Source: Cellulomonas edaphi (lineage in GTDB: Bacteria; Actinomycetota; Actinomycetes; Actinomycetales; Cellulomonadaceae). Taken from it: 64,000 bases of DNA. How positions within the stretch are numbered: position 1 is the first letter of the stretch; the number at the start of each line of letters is the position of its first letter. Where the stretch lies: the NCBI RefSeq assembly GCF_030362815.1, contig NZ_JAUCGR010000001.1, positions 488,024 to 552,023 on the forward strand. The letters are read 5' to 3'. Below the pieces are notes generated by a model. The model made no database searches and was not told where the DNA came from. It worked only from the letters and a program-made list of their open reading frames with translations. Both the position numbers and the translations under genes were made by a program. Of the stretch, positions 10,079 through 19,391 are shown in pieces.

Positions 10079-11403
10079 GGCGCGGTCGACACCGTCGGCG
10101 AGCTCGGTGACGGCGTCGAGGTGGGGGTTGCCGTGGCGGTGGGGGTGGCCGTGGGCGCCACGGTGGGCTCGGGCGACGGCAGCGGCACCGTGGTGTCGAG
10201 CGCGAGCAGCTGCACCTGGACGCGGGCCGCCTCGAGGCTCTCGGCGCGGATGGTCTCGTCGACACGCTCGCGCAGGTAGGCGGACTGCAGGTCGGCGACC
10301 GCGACGTCGCTCGTCTCGACGACGGTCGACAGCTCGATGGGACCCAGCGCCTGCGGGATCCCGCGGAAGATGGCCACCTGGCCCTCGGAGACACCGACGT
10401 AGTACTGCGTCTGGGTCCAGGCCCACGCGCCGACCCCGACCGCCACGAGCAGCACCACGACGCCGACGGCGAGCGCCCAGACGCGCTTGCGCCTGCGCGG
10501 GGAGCCGGCGGGCTCGTCCTCGTCGGACTCCGGGGCCTCGTCGGCCTCGGGCTTGGTCAGGTTCGCCGCGCGGGCTGCCGGTCCGTCGGCGGCGCTCGTC
10601 GGCGCGTCGAACGTCGCGGCGGCGGAGCCGACCACGGTCGCGTTCGTCGTGGGGCCTGCGCCGTCGGCCACGTCGTCGAGCTCGATGACGTCGGCCAGCA
10701 CGACCGTCACGTTGTCGCCGCCGCCGGCCCGCAGCGCGAGCTGGACCAGCCGGTCCGCGCACTGGTCTACGTCGTCGATCGTGCGCAGCGTCTCGGCGAT
10801 GGTGTCGGCGCTGACGAAGCCCGACAGCCCGTCCGAGCACAGCAGCCACCGGTCGCCCGGCCGCGCCTCCCGCACCGACATGTCAGGGGTGACCTCGGCG
10901 TCGAAGTCGCCCAGCACGCGCATCACCACCGAGCGCTGCGGGTGGTGCTCGGCCTCCTCGGGGGTGATCCGGCCGATGTCGACCAGGTGCTGGACGAAGG
11001 TGTGGTCGGTGGTGACCTGCGTGAGGACGCCGTCGCGCATGAGGTAGCCGCGCGAGTCGCCGAGGTGCACCATCGCGAGCTTGTTGCCTGCCCGCAGGAT
11101 CGCGATGACGGTGGTGCCCATGCCGGCGAGCTCGGGCTCGGCCTCGCTGCGGGCGATGATCTCGTCGCGCGCGGCCTCCATCGCGGCCTCGAGCTCGTCG
11201 AGCGCGTCGTCGGGACCGTGCGACTCGCCGTCCAGGGGGGCGAACGCGGCGACGGCGACGCTCGAGGCGACGTCTCCGCCCGCGTGACCGCCCATGCCGT
11301 CGGCGACCATGAGCAGGTGCGGACCCGCGTAGCCGGAGTCCTGGTTGTTGCTGCGGACGAGCCCGACGTCGGACCGCGCCGCGTAGCGGAGCGCGACGGT
11401 CAC
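10075..11403 (-). CDS. pstP: PP2C-family Ser/Thr protein phosphatase PstP
   Basis: This metal-dependent phosphatase reverses PknA/PknB phosphorylation. The 442-residue protein shows SDVGLVRSNNQDSGYA, the metal-binding VADGMGGHAGGD, LGDSRGYLMRDG, WLLCSDGLSGFV and GGGDNVTVVLADV. A linker, a transmembrane helix (about residues 310-328) and a Thr/Pro-rich external tail (PSPEPTVAPTATPTATAT) follow. The GTG start overlaps the fhaB stop as GTGA. It belongs to the fhaA-fhaB-pstP-rodA-pbpA-pknA-pknB operon. Confidence 0.96.
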   Translation of the reverse strand: MTVALRYAARSDVGLVRSNNQDSGYAGPHLLMVADGMGGHAGGDVASSVAVAAFAPLDGESHGPDDALDELEAAMEAARDEIIARSEAEPELAGMGTTVIAILRAGNKLAMVHLGDSRGYLMRDGVLTQVTTDHTFVQHLVDIGRITPEEAEHHPQRSVVMRVLGDFDAEVTPDMSVREARPGDRWLLCSDGLSGFVSADTIAETLRTIDDVDQCADRLVQLALRAGGGDNVTVVLADVIELDDVADGAGPTTNATVVGSAAATFDAPTSAADGPAARAANLTKPEADEAPESDEDEPAGSPRRRKRVWALAVGVVVLLVAVGVGAWAWTQTQYYVGVSEGQVAIFRGIPQALGPIELSTVVETSDVAVADLQSAYLRERVDETIRAESLEAARVQVQLLALDTTVPLPSPEPTVAPTATPTATATPTSTPSPSSPTVSTAP

Positions 11404-11876
11404 CTCTGCAGCTCGATCACGCTCTGGCCCACGCGGACTGGTGTACCGGTTGCGAGCTGTGTCGGGGACTCGACGCGCTGGTCACCGAGGAAGGTTCCGT
11501 TCGTGGAGCCCAGGTCCTCGACGAACCAGGACCCGCTCTGCGGGAAGATCCGCGCGTGGCGCGAGGACGAGTAGTCGTCGTCGAGCACCAGGGTGCAGCC
11601 CGGCGCGCGTCCGATCAGCACGGACGACGAGCCCAGCGGGACGATGGTGCCGGTCAGCGGGCCCTCGGTGACCACGAGCCGCAGCGCCTGCTGCTTGGGC
11701 CGGGGCGCGTCCTGCTGGGGCGCGGCCTCGGGGACCACGCGCTTGCGGGCGGCGCGGCGCTCGACGATGCGCGTGCCGTAGAGGTCACGGCGCAGCACGG
11801 CGATGGCGGACAGCACGAAGATCCAGAGCAGCGCCAGGTAGCCCAGCCGCAGCAGGGTGATCGTCAGCTCGCTCAT
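11400..11876 (-). CDS. fhaB: FHA domain protein FhaB (FipA)
   Basis: This 158-residue protein binds phosphothreonine and links Ser/Thr kinases to division. ATG at 11876 gives MSELTITLLRLGYLALLWIF, a membrane-anchoring helix, then a basic linker and a C-terminal FHA domain. FHA hallmarks are VLIGRAPGCTLVLDDDYSSSRHARI and VEDLGSTNGTFLG. A longer frame to 11912 exists but lacks the family N-terminus. The gene starts ten bases after the fhaA stop. Confidence 0.94.
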   Translation of the reverse strand: MSELTITLLRLGYLALLWIFVLSAIAVLRRDLYGTRIVERRAARKRVVPEAAPQQDAPRPKQQALRLVVTEGPLTGTIVPLGSSSVLIGRAPGCTLVLDDDYSSSRHARIFPQSGSWFVEDLGSTNGTFLGDQRVESPTQLATGTPVRVGQSVIELQR

Positions 11877-11886
11877 CGCGTCGGCG

Positions 11887-12600
11887 TCACTCGTCCGGGT
11901 CCGGTTCGCCACCCGTCCAGAACAGGATCCGGGTACGACCGATGGTGAGGGTGTTGCCGTCCAGGAGGGTCGCCGCGGGCACCTGGTGCCCCTCGACGAA
12001 CAGCCCGTTGGTCGAGCCCATGTCGCTCGCGACGACGCCCTCGGGCGTCACGCGGATCTCGAGGTGCTTCCGCGAGACGCCGGGGTCGTCGACGATGATG
12101 TCGGCCTCCGAGCCGCGACCGATCACGGTCACCGGCCCGGTGAGCAGGTAGCGCTGCCCGTCGATGTCGACCAGGGGGTGGCGCGCGCTGGGGGCGTTGC
12201 TGGCCGCCGGGGCCACGGCGCCGCGCACGGTGGCGCTGTGCACCTTGAAGCGGCCGGCCTCCTGCGCGGTGTCCTCGGAGAAGCTCACGGTGACGGGGCC
12301 GACGAAGGCGTAGCGCTGGCTCGCGGCGTGGTCGGTGACGTTCGCGGCGAACTCGTCCGCCAGCGCCTCCGCACCCCATGCCTCCACCTGGTCGTAGTCG
12401 GCAGTCGAGAGCTCGATCGTGAACTCGTTGGGGACCACGGTCCTGTCGCGGCCCACCACGGCGGCCCGCTCGTCGACCTCGCGGCGCAGCGCGCTCGCCA
12501 GCTCGACCGGCTTGAGCTCGCCGCGGAAGGCCTTGGCGAAGGCGTTGTTGACCACCCGCTCCACACCGTTCTCGAACTTGTCGAGGAAGCCCACGCCCAC
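11887..12600 (-). CDS. fhaA: FhaA: DUF3662 and FHA domain protein
   Basis: This 237-residue cytoplasmic protein has an N-terminal DUF3662 domain (FLDKFENGVERVVNNAFAKA, about residues 5-120) and a C-terminal FHA domain (VIGRGSEADIIVDDPGVSRKHLEI, DMGSTNGLFV). FhaA is a PknB substrate that recruits MviN-type cell-wall factors in mycobacteria. It is the first gene of the operon. The start is GTG at 12600; GTG at 12594 is also possible. The linker between domains is much shorter than in mycobacterial FhaA. Confidence 0.94.
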   Translation of the reverse strand: MGVGFLDKFENGVERVVNNAFAKAFRGELKPVELASALRREVDERAAVVGRDRTVVPNEFTIELSTADYDQVEAWGAEALADEFAANVTDHAASQRYAFVGPVTVSFSEDTAQEAGRFKVHSATVRGAVAPAASNAPSARHPLVDIDGQRYLLTGPVTVIGRGSEADIIVDDPGVSRKHLEIRVTPEGVVASDMGSTNGLFVEGHQVPAATLLDGNTLTIGRTRILFWTGGEPDPDE

Positions 12601-12769
12601 CTCCTTCTCACGCCGTCGCCCGTGCCGCGGGGTGCGGACGGTGGGAGCGGCGCGACGATGATCGCGGTCGATCCGCCTTGATGGTATCCGCGAGACCCGT
12701 GTGCGGGGTGCTCAACGCCTCCGGGCGGGCCGGTTCGCCCGCTCGTTCGGGGTGGGGTGCGGAACGTGT

Positions 12770-12775
12770 TAATGT
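12770..12775 (+). promoter_or_regulatory. Probable -10 element of the tRNA-Leu promoter
   Basis: TAATGT lies ten bases before the mature tRNA 5' end. A weak -35 candidate TTCGGG sits at 12746-12751 with an 18-base spacer. The AT-rich hexamer stands out in this GC-rich stretch, but the -35 match is poor. Confidence 0.4.
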
Positions 12776-12784
12776 TCTCGGCGC

Positions 12785-12867
12785 GCGCGAGTGGCGGAAC
12801 GGCAGACGCGCTGGCTTCAGGTGCCAGTGTCCGAAAGGGCGTGGGGGTTCAAATCCCCCCTCGCGCA
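12785..12867 (+). tRNA. tRNA-Leu (anticodon CAG)
   Basis: The cloverleaf can be folded by eye. Acceptor strand GCGCGAG (12785-12791) pairs with CTCGCGC (12860-12866), with discriminator A at 12867. Anticodon stem CTGGC/GCCAG encloses loop TTCAGGT, giving anticodon CAG. A long variable arm (class II, TGTCCGAAAGGGCGT) follows, and the T arm is GGGGG-TTCAAAT-CCCCC. The CCA end is not encoded. It reads CUG, a major leucine codon in this genome. Confidence 0.95.
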
Positions 12868-12894
12868 CACAGGATGTCTTCGCCGGACATCATC

Positions 12895-12927
12895 GAACAG
12901 GCCGGACCCTCAGGGTCCGGCCTGTTC
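12895..12927 (+). terminator. Rho-independent-type hairpin after tRNA-Leu
   Basis: A perfect 15-bp stem GAACAGGCCGGACCC / GGGTCCGGCCTGTTC (12895-12909, 12913-12927) with a TCA loop lies 27 bases after the tRNA. Confidence 0.85.
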
Positions 12928-13009
12928 GCGTCGGGGCGACGGTCGTGACTAGTTGGACACGTGCCCAACATTGCTGGGCGCCGGTGACTCCGGGTGCGAC
13001 ACTTCGCGC

Positions 13010-16000
13010 GTGATCCGTCGGACCGATGACCGTTCCGCCCGCCCGGCCACCCTCGCGGTGGTCGTCGTCGTGCTGCTCGCGCTGGGCGCCCTCGTCGCGT
13101 GGCAGGTGGGCGGTCTGCTCGGGGTGAGCCACAGCCCCGCCCAGGTGCCCGCGGAGGAGCAGTCGTCCGCGCCGGCCCGGGACGACGTGCCCGCGCCCGA
13201 GGTCCGCACCGTGGTCGCACCCGACGCGCCGGACCTGCAGCTGGCGGCGCGGTCCGTGGCCGCGGCGTACGGCGCGCGCGGGCTGCCGCGGCCGCGGGTG
13301 TCGTCGGACGCGGCGGCCAGGACGACGTGCTGCACCATCGCGGCGGACGTCGACCCCGCCTCAGGCCTCACGGGTGAGCAGTTCCGGTTGCGAGCCGGCT
13401 CGGGCGTGACGGTCGTCGCCGGGACGCCCGCCGGCGCACGCGCCGGTCTGTACACGGTCGCCGACCGGATCCGCTCGGCGACCACGGTCGTCCCCGTCGC
13501 GGAGCAGGACGTCACGCAGGGCCCGCGGCTCGGGACGCGCCTGACCGACGTGGGGGCCGTCGGGCTGGACGACGACGCGGCGAAGTTCGCGACCGGGGAC
13601 GACTACTCGCTCAACTCCGACGTGGTCGGTTCCGCGCTCCTGCCGGCGGCGCCGTGGGTGGACGCCGACGCGGTGGCCGAGATCGAGACCCAGTTCCACG
13701 CGCTCGTGGACCATGCCATGGAGCAGGGCTACAACGGCGTGGTCGTCCAGGGCTTCCTCGAGTACGTGACCTTCGACGAGCTCGGCGTCTACCCCGCGGG
13801 CGACCCGCACGTGGCGCGTGCGCGGGCGATGGTCCGCGCCTTCGGCCCGGTGTGGCAGTACGCGCACGACATGGGCATGAAGGTCTACCTGATGACGGAC
13901 ATGCTCGCGGTGAACCCACCGCTCGAGGAGTACCTGCACCGGACGGTCGGCAGCCTGGACACTACGTCGCCGAAGCTGTGGTCGGTGTACCAGGCGGGGG
14001 TGCGCGAGCTGTTCGCGAGCATGCCGTTCGTCGACGGGCTGATGATCCGCATCGGCGAGGGCGGGTCGGCCTACCAGCTCGAGGGCTGGGACTACGGCTC
14101 GAAGGTGGCCGTGACCACGCCCGACGCGGTGCAGGCGATGCTGCGCGCGCTGCTCTCCACCGCCGGGGAGCAGGACAAGGACGTGGTGTTCCGCACCTGG
14201 ACGGTCGGGCTGGGTGCCGTCGGTGACCTGCACACCAACCCGGAGTCCTACGAGACGGTGCTCGGTAAGATCACGGACCCGCACCTCATCGTGTCCACCA
14301 AGTACTCGGCGGGGGACTTCTACAGCTACCTGTCGCTCAACCCCACGCTCGACGTGGGCGACCACCGACGCATCGTGGAGCTGCAGGCCCGGCGCGAGTT
14401 CGAGGGGCAGGGCGCCGTTCCGGACGACCTGGGCGCGCTCGAGCAGGGTGCGCTGCGCCGCTTCCTCGCCGACAACCCGAACGTCGAGGGCATCTGGAAC
14501 TGGTCCCAGACCGGTGGTCCGCTCTATGCCGGGCCGCGCGCGCTCTACCTGCGCCAGGGGTTCTGGCAGCTGTGGGACCTCAACTCCTACCTCGCGTCGC
14601 GGATCGCCGCCGACCCCGAGGTGGACCTCGCCGCCGCACGTGCCGACTGGGTGCGCCAGACGCTCTCCTCCGACCGCGCGACCGTCGCGGCCATCTCGCG
14701 CGCCTTCGCGCTGTCGCGGTCGGCGATCACCGACGGCCTGTACATCGGCCCGTACGCGCAGCAGTCGGTGAAGGCGCTCGGCCTGGAGCCGCCGCCCATG
14801 ATGTGGATCTTCGAGTGGGACATCGTCTCCGGCGACACCGCGACCTTCGACACCATCTACTCCCTCTCCAAGGACCACCTGGACGAGGCCGTCGAGCAGG
14901 GGCACCGAGCCGCGCGCACCGCGGCGCAGATGCGGGACGTCGTCGCGGGCACCTCTGCGTCCGGGTGGACCGACCCCGAGCAGCGGACCGCCTTCCTCGC
15001 GTCCGTCGAGTACGAGCAGGACCTGTTCGCGACCCTCGATGCCTACCGTGAGACCGTGCTGCGCCACGCGCAGTGGCTGGACACGGGGTCGCCGAGCGCG
15101 CGCGCGGCGGGCCTGGCGGCGCGGCAGCGCTTCGCGACGGCACGCGCCGCCCACGAGGCGCGCTACGGAGCGGACCCGCGGCTTCCCGCGTACAACTTCA
15201 CGGCCGCGGACCTGGGTCTGGAGCGAGCCGGTCGAGACCTCGCGATGGCATGGACGGCGCGCGGGCTGCTCGCGGTGCTCGTCGTCGCGCTCGGGCTGGG
15301 CACGTGGAGGCAGGGGCGTCCGCGCTTCCCGGGCCACCGCGGGCTGCACCTGCTGTGGACGGGGGCGGTGCGTCCCTGGCGGCTGGGGGGCGTGGACGGA
15401 CCGTCCGGCGCTGCGGACCGGATCGTCGTGATCGGTGTGCCGGCCCTGGTGCTCGTCCTGTCGCGCTGCGCGTACACCTGGTTCGCGGCACCCGCGCACC
15501 TCGCTCTCACTCTCGGCGCGTGGCTGCTGTTCGCCCTGGTCGCCGGGGTGCTGGCCGCCCGTGTCCTGGGCCGGCGGTCGTGGTGGACCGTGCTCGCGGC
15601 CGTCGGCGGCGTGGCGCTGCTGCGGAGCGCGCTGCTCCTCGCGGTCCTGTCCTGGCGGGGCCCGGGACGGTACTGGTTCGGCTTCTGGACCCTGCCCGGG
15701 CAGCGGACCGCGTACGTGACGGTGGCGTTCGCCGCGTTCTGCTGGCTGTTCGTGGCGACCTTCGCGGCACTGCGCTCGGCGGGATCGATCAGCCGCCGAC
15801 GTGCCGGCGGGATCGTCGCGCTCGCGGGTGGCGCCGTGCTGCTCGTCGGCGGCGTCGTGGTGGCCGCGCTTGGGCTGGAACAGGTCCTGGCGACGTGGAA
15901 CGACCAGATGGCGCTCCTGCCCTGGGGCCTGCACCGCATCCTGGGCATCACGGTGTTCCTCGGGATCCCCGACTCGCTGCCGCGGGACCTCGCGATCGCC

Positions 16001-16060
16001 GGTGCGCTCGCGTGCGCGACCGGGGCCGTGCTGGCGCTGGTCGGTCGGCGCCGCGCCTGA
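13010..16060 (+). CDS. Large membrane protein with extracytoplasmic glycoside-hydrolase-like region
   Basis: This 1016-residue protein has an N-terminal signal-anchor (LAVVVVVLLALGALVAW, about residues 15-31). An alpha/beta region follows (LQLAARSVAAAYGARG...GVTVVAGTPAGARAGLYTVADRI) that resembles the N-terminal domain of alpha-glucuronidases and hexosaminidases. A TIM-barrel-like portion comes next (YNGVVVQGFLEY, MGMKVYLMTDML, VFRTWTVGLGAVGDLHTNP, NVEGIWNWSQTGG). From about residue 746 there are roughly seven transmembrane helices. The glycosidase resemblance is to GH67-like proteins, but no catalytic pair can be assigned. The GTG at 13010 is preferred; an in-frame ATG at 12953 would add 19 atypical residues. 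It stands alone between two terminators. Confidence 0.7.
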   Translation: MIRRTDDRSARPATLAVVVVVLLALGALVAWQVGGLLGVSHSPAQVPAEEQSSAPARDDVPAPEVRTVVAPDAPDLQLAARSVAAAYGARGLPRPRVSSDAAARTTCCTIAADVDPASGLTGEQFRLRAGSGVTVVAGTPAGARAGLYTVADRIRSATTVVPVAEQDVTQGPRLGTRLTDVGAVGLDDDAAKFATGDDYSLNSDVVGSALLPAAPWVDADAVAEIETQFHALVDHAMEQGYNGVVVQGFLEYVTFDELGVYPAGDPHVARARAMVRAFGPVWQYAHDMGMKVYLMTDMLAVNPPLEEYLHRTVGSLDTTSPKLWSVYQAGVRELFASMPFVDGLMIRIGEGGSAYQLEGWDYGSKVAVTTPDAVQAMLRALLSTAGEQDKDVVFRTWTVGLGAVGDLHTNPESYETVLGKITDPHLIVSTKYSAGDFYSYLSLNPTLDVGDHRRIVELQARREFEGQGAVPDDLGALEQGALRRFLADNPNVEGIWNWSQTGGPLYAGPRALYLRQGFWQLWDLNSYLASRIAADPEVDLAAARADWVRQTLSSDRATVAAISRAFALSRSAITDGLYIGPYAQQSVKALGLEPPPMMWIFEWDIVSGDTATFDTIYSLSKDHLDEAVEQGHRAARTAAQMRDVVAGTSASGWTDPEQRTAFLASVEYEQDLFATLDAYRETVLRHAQWLDTGSPSARAAGLAARQRFATARAAHEARYGADPRLPAYNFTAADLGLERAGRDLAMAWTARGLLAVLVVALGLGTWRQGRPRFPGHRGLHLLWTGAVRPWRLGGVDGPSGAADRIVVIGVPALVLVLSRCAYTWFAAPAHLALTLGAWLLFALVAGVLAARVLGRRSWWTVLAAVGGVALLRSALLLAVLSWRGPGRYWFGFWTLPGQRTAYVTVAFAAFCWLFVATFAALRSAGSISRRRAGGIVALAGGAVLLVGGVVVAALGLEQVLATWNDQMALLPWGLHRILGITVFLGIPDSLPRDLAIAGALACATGAVLALVGRRRA

Positions 16061-16073
16061 CCCGCACGCGAAC

Positions 16074-16101
16074 GAGCCGGGAACCCGAGGGCTCCCGGCT
16101 C
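16074..16101. terminator. Hairpin terminator between convergent genes
   Basis: GAGCCGGGA (16074-16082) pairs with TCCCGGCTC (16093-16101) around a 10-base loop that can pair further. It lies between the stops of the glycosidase-like gene and the convergent lipoprotein gene. Confidence 0.75.
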
Positions 16102-16117
16102 GTCCTCGTGCTCGTCC

Positions 16118-17293
16118 TCAGTCCTCCGGCGTCTCGCTGGGCGTGGGGTCGGACTCGGCCGTCTCGGCCGGGTCGGGAGACGCGGCCGGCTCCGGCTCCT
16201 GCAGGTCGGCGAGCGCCTGCTCGAACGCGGCGACGGTCGCGGCGTCGACCTCCCCCGTGGCCGGCACGCCGAGGTCCTTCTGGGCCTGCTTCACGGCCGC
16301 GGTGAGCTCGTCGGACGGCTCACCGTCGACGGGACCGTCCCAGTAGCCCGCCAGCGTGAGCGTCTGCTGCAGCGCCGCCGTCGACGCGGTGCTCTCGGCG
16401 GCGTCGACCCCGGCCTTCGCACCCAGGGTGCTCTGGAGGGCGAGCTGGCTCGCCTTGTCCATGGTCCCCGTGACCGGCAGGTCGTTGGCCTTCTGCAGCT
16501 CCTCGACGGCCGCGACCGTCTGCGGGCCGTAGATCCCGTCGACGTCGCCCTTGTAGAGCTCGGCTTCCTTGAGCGACGTCTGCAGCGCCTTCGTGTACGC
16601 GCTCACGTTCGCGTCCGCCTGCTTGGCCTGGTCCTCGCTGAGGCAGCCCGAGTCGGCGAACAGGTGGATCCACGCCGCCTCGAGGGCCACGGCGGCGGCG
16701 TTGAACTTCTCAGCCGCCTCGACCAGCGGCGTGTCCGCCGAGATGCCCTCCTGGGTGGCCTCGAACTCGTCCTCCGCCTCCTCGACGCGCGAGACGCTGC
16801 CGGCGGGCAGGGTCGCGAGCGGGGTGGGCGTCTCCGCCTTCGCCGGCTCCTGCGGCGTGGCGCTCGCGGAGGCCTGCGCCTCGACGAGCGCCGCCTGGGC
16901 GTCGTCAAGGTCCTCCTGGGCCTGCGCCACGTCGTCCTGGGCCTTCTTCGCGTCCAGCGCGGCGTCCTTCGTGGCCGCGGCGGGCTTGCCCAGGTCTGCG
17001 CCCGCCGTCTGCACGTCGCCCACGGTCACCGCGGTCTGGTGCAGGACGTCGCCGTACCGGTCGAGCGCGGTGATGTAGCTCGAGCTGGCGGAGCACAGGG
17101 CGTCCCCGGCGTCCGCCGCCGCCTGCTCGGCGTCCGCCAGCGCCTTCTCCTTGGCCGTCACGTTCGCCTGGGCGACCGTGAGGTCGGACTCGGGCGTGCT
17201 CGAGCACGCTGTGAGCACGAGTGCCAGACACCCCGCGAGGCTCAGTGCCGCGGGGAGGAGCGAGCGGTGACCGCCCGCACCGGGCGATGTCAC
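16118..17293 (-). CDS. Peptidoglycan-binding lipoprotein
   Basis: This 391-residue protein has a lipoprotein signal with lipobox LTAC (Cys30). A long Ala/Asp/Gln-rich coiled-coil stretch (about 40-150) and a variable middle follow, then two C-terminal PG_binding_1-type modules (KGDVDGIYGPQTVAAVEELQ and AGYWDGPVDGEPSDELTAAV). It ends with an acidic Pro/Ser/Thr/Glu tail. It probably sits on the outer membrane face and holds the cell wall. The GTG start at 17293 overlaps the upstream DUF7144 stop as GTGA, so the two are coupled. Similar proteins elsewhere act as periplasmic efflux-adaptor-like parts, but no transporter is adjacent. Confidence 0.82.
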   Translation of the reverse strand: MTSPGAGGHRSLLPAALSLAGCLALVLTACSSTPESDLTVAQANVTAKEKALADAEQAAADAGDALCSASSSYITALDRYGDVLHQTAVTVGDVQTAGADLGKPAAATKDAALDAKKAQDDVAQAQEDLDDAQAALVEAQASASATPQEPAKAETPTPLATLPAGSVSRVEEAEDEFEATQEGISADTPLVEAAEKFNAAAVALEAAWIHLFADSGCLSEDQAKQADANVSAYTKALQTSLKEAELYKGDVDGIYGPQTVAAVEELQKANDLPVTGTMDKASQLALQSTLGAKAGVDAAESTASTAALQQTLTLAGYWDGPVDGEPSDELTAAVKQAQKDLGVPATGEVDAATVAAFEQALADLQEPEPAASPDPAETAESDPTPSETPED

Positions 17294-17682
17294 TCGGCCA
17301 CCTCGCGCCCGTGCGCCGTGAGCGCCCAGATCACGAAGACGTCGAGGACGATGATGATGATGCTCCACCACGGGTAGTACGGCAGCCACGCGAAGTTCAG
17401 CAGGATGCTCAGGCTCGCCACGATCACGCCGATGGTCCGGGCCCACACGGCCCCGCTGAGGACGAAGAAGCCCGCCACCGCGACGAGCACGCCCACGAGC
17501 AGGTGGATCCAGCCCCACGCCGTGATGTCGAACTCGAAGATCCACGTGGCGCCCGCCACGTAGAAGGTGTCGTTGAACAGCGCCACCAGTCCCTGCAGCG
17601 CCTGGAGCACACCCGTGACGATCATCATCGTCGCGGCGAACAGCGTCAGTCCCACGGCAAACCCGTTGCGTTGCTCAGTCAC
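17290..17682 (-). CDS. DUF7144 family four-helix membrane protein
   Basis: This 130-residue protein has four transmembrane helices. The family pattern is visible: GLTLFAATMMIVTGVLQALQGL, then FEFDITAWGWIHLLVGVLVAVAG, ARTIGVIVASLSILLNFAWLPYYPWWS and a last helix VLDVFVIWALTAHG (each shown in part). The function is unknown. It is the first gene of a two-gene unit with the peptidoglycan-binding lipoprotein. The 227 bases upstream, to the DUF2079 stop, show no gene or clear signal. Confidence 0.85.
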   Translation of the reverse strand: MTEQRNGFAVGLTLFAATMMIVTGVLQALQGLVALFNDTFYVAGATWIFEFDITAWGWIHLLVGVLVAVAGFFVLSGAVWARTIGVIVASLSILLNFAWLPYYPWWSIIIIVLDVFVIWALTAHGREVAE

Positions 17683-17909
17683 GGTCGGATCCCTTCTCGA
17701 TGCTGCTGGTTAGCTGGCGGTCGCGGGCCGTCCCGCGCGGGATCTCCCACGACGAGGCGCCGGCAGGGTGCGGGACCCGGCCGGGCGCGCCCACGTCCGC
17801 GGCGTCGCGCGCCGTGACGTTGGCATGGATCCCGGAGTACACACGCGGATCGTCGCGGCGCGCAGGGTGGGCGCGCACTACCCGCCACGGGGTGAACGTG
17901 CGGGGTGGC

Positions 17910-19364
17910 TCAGCCGCCCGTGCGCACGGCGAGCTCGTATCCCGCCTCGTCGTACTCCAGCTCGTAGGTGGTTCCGGGGTGCCGGGCCTCGGCCCAGGTG
18001 GCGGCCTCGCCGGGCCCGGTGCCCGAGCCGCCCGCGATCGTGTCGAGCAGCACGAAGTCCGGCGCGGGGTTGCCCTCGTTGCCCATGTAGTAGACGTCCG
18101 TGCGGTCCACGACGTGGCTCATGAGGCCGATGTCGCTCTCGACCACGGCGTCGTCGGGGATGAGCGCGAGCACCTGGCGGGCCTCGGCGTCGCGGTCGGA
18201 CAGCCTCCAGAACTCGGGATCACCGAGCCGGTGGATGTCCAGCTGCGGGACCAGCATGACCGCCACCGTCACGGCGACCGCAGGTGCCATGACCGCTGCG
18301 CGCCGCAGCCAGGCACGGGGGGAGGCGCCGGCCAGCTGGATGCCGTCGAGCATCGCGACGAACGCGATCGGCATGAGCACCGCGCTGTAGTGCCACGTGT
18401 GGCCCCAGTAGCCGTAGTTGCTGGACCACATGCGCCACAGCAGCGTCGGAATCGCCACGAGCATGAGGGGCGAGCGCAGGCCGATCACGCCGGTGATGGC
18501 GACCAGCAGCAGGACGGTGATGACCTTGCGGCCGTCGTCGACGAACCAGATGGCCGCGTCCCACGGGTGGGTCACGAGATGGCGCAGGTCGATCTTGCCC
18601 GCGTAGTCCCACTGCCCGCCCTTGCTCATGGCCGGGATCAGCACCTTGGTGGTGAGCACCAGCCACACCGCGCCCCACGCCGCGAGCCACAGCCCGATCC
18701 GCTCCCGGCTGCGCCACGCGAGCACCAGTCCGATGGCGACGACCGTGAGGCCCAGGTCCTCCTTGACCAGCACGAGCGGAGCGGCCCACGCGGCGCACGC
18801 GACCCAGCGCTCGCGGGTGAGCGCCACGAGCGAGAACGCCAGCAGCGGGACGGCGAACGCGATCTCGTGGAACTGGACCGCGACCGCGCCCACCAGCCCG
18901 AAGCTCACCGAGTACGCGGCACCGAGAGCGAGCCCGATGCCGAGACCCACGACCCGGATCGCGTGGCGGGTGATGACGTAGACGGAGACCGCGAAGAGCA
19001 GGGCCTGGACCACCAGCAGCGTGAACGCGCTGGGGAAGATCGCGTAGGGGATGCCGAGCGTGGCCAGCAGCGGGTGGAAGTGGTCACCCAGGAGGTTGAA
19101 GTCGGCGCCCTTGACGGTGACGATCGGCGCCTCGAGGTGCGCGTACCGCCTGGCCAGCTGCGCGAAGATCGACAGGTCCCACGACGGGGACTCCCAGCGG
19201 CGCCACTGCGACCAGGAGAACGCGACGTAGACCAGCGCGGCGGCGGTCGCCATGCCCGCGGCGGCCCAGCGGGCGGTGCGGGAGGCGACGCGTGGGACGT
19301 CCGGCTCGAGCGTGGCCGAGGGGTCCACACCCGTTGCGCTGTCGTCGTCGAGAACCCCGGTCAC
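17910..19364 (-). CDS. DUF2079 domain membrane protein
   Basis: This 484-residue polytopic protein starts at GTG, with a cytoplasmic acidic N-terminus and then about ten hydrophobic helices. The DUF2079 signature SPSWDLSIFAQLARRYAHLE and GADFNLLGDHFHP near the first external loop resemble the catalytic loop of GT-C glycosyltransferases, including an Asp pair. A soluble C-terminal segment follows (EARQVLALIPDDAVVESDIGL, DVYYMGN). A polyprenyl-phosphate-sugar-dependent glycosyltransferase role is plausible for the family but unproven. Confidence 0.82.
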   Translation of the reverse strand: MTGVLDDDSATGVDPSATLEPDVPRVASRTARWAAAGMATAAALVYVAFSWSQWRRWESPSWDLSIFAQLARRYAHLEAPIVTVKGADFNLLGDHFHPLLATLGIPYAIFPSAFTLLVVQALLFAVSVYVITRHAIRVVGLGIGLALGAAYSVSFGLVGAVAVQFHEIAFAVPLLAFSLVALTRERWVACAAWAAPLVLVKEDLGLTVVAIGLVLAWRSRERIGLWLAAWGAVWLVLTTKVLIPAMSKGGQWDYAGKIDLRHLVTHPWDAAIWFVDDGRKVITVLLLVAITGVIGLRSPLMLVAIPTLLWRMWSSNYGYWGHTWHYSAVLMPIAFVAMLDGIQLAGASPRAWLRRAAVMAPAVAVTVAVMLVPQLDIHRLGDPEFWRLSDRDAEARQVLALIPDDAVVESDIGLMSHVVDRTDVYYMGNEGNPAPDFVLLDTIAGGSGTGPGEAATWAEARHPGTTYELEYDEAGYELAVRTGG

Positions 19365-19391
19365 ACGCCGAGGGTAGAGGTAGGCGGCGCC

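Noticed and set aside
13361..15934. 857-codon minus-strand frame antisense to the glycosidase-like gene
   Set aside because: Composition is non-protein-like (Arg/His/Gln runs) and it has no ribosome-binding site or neighbours in operon.
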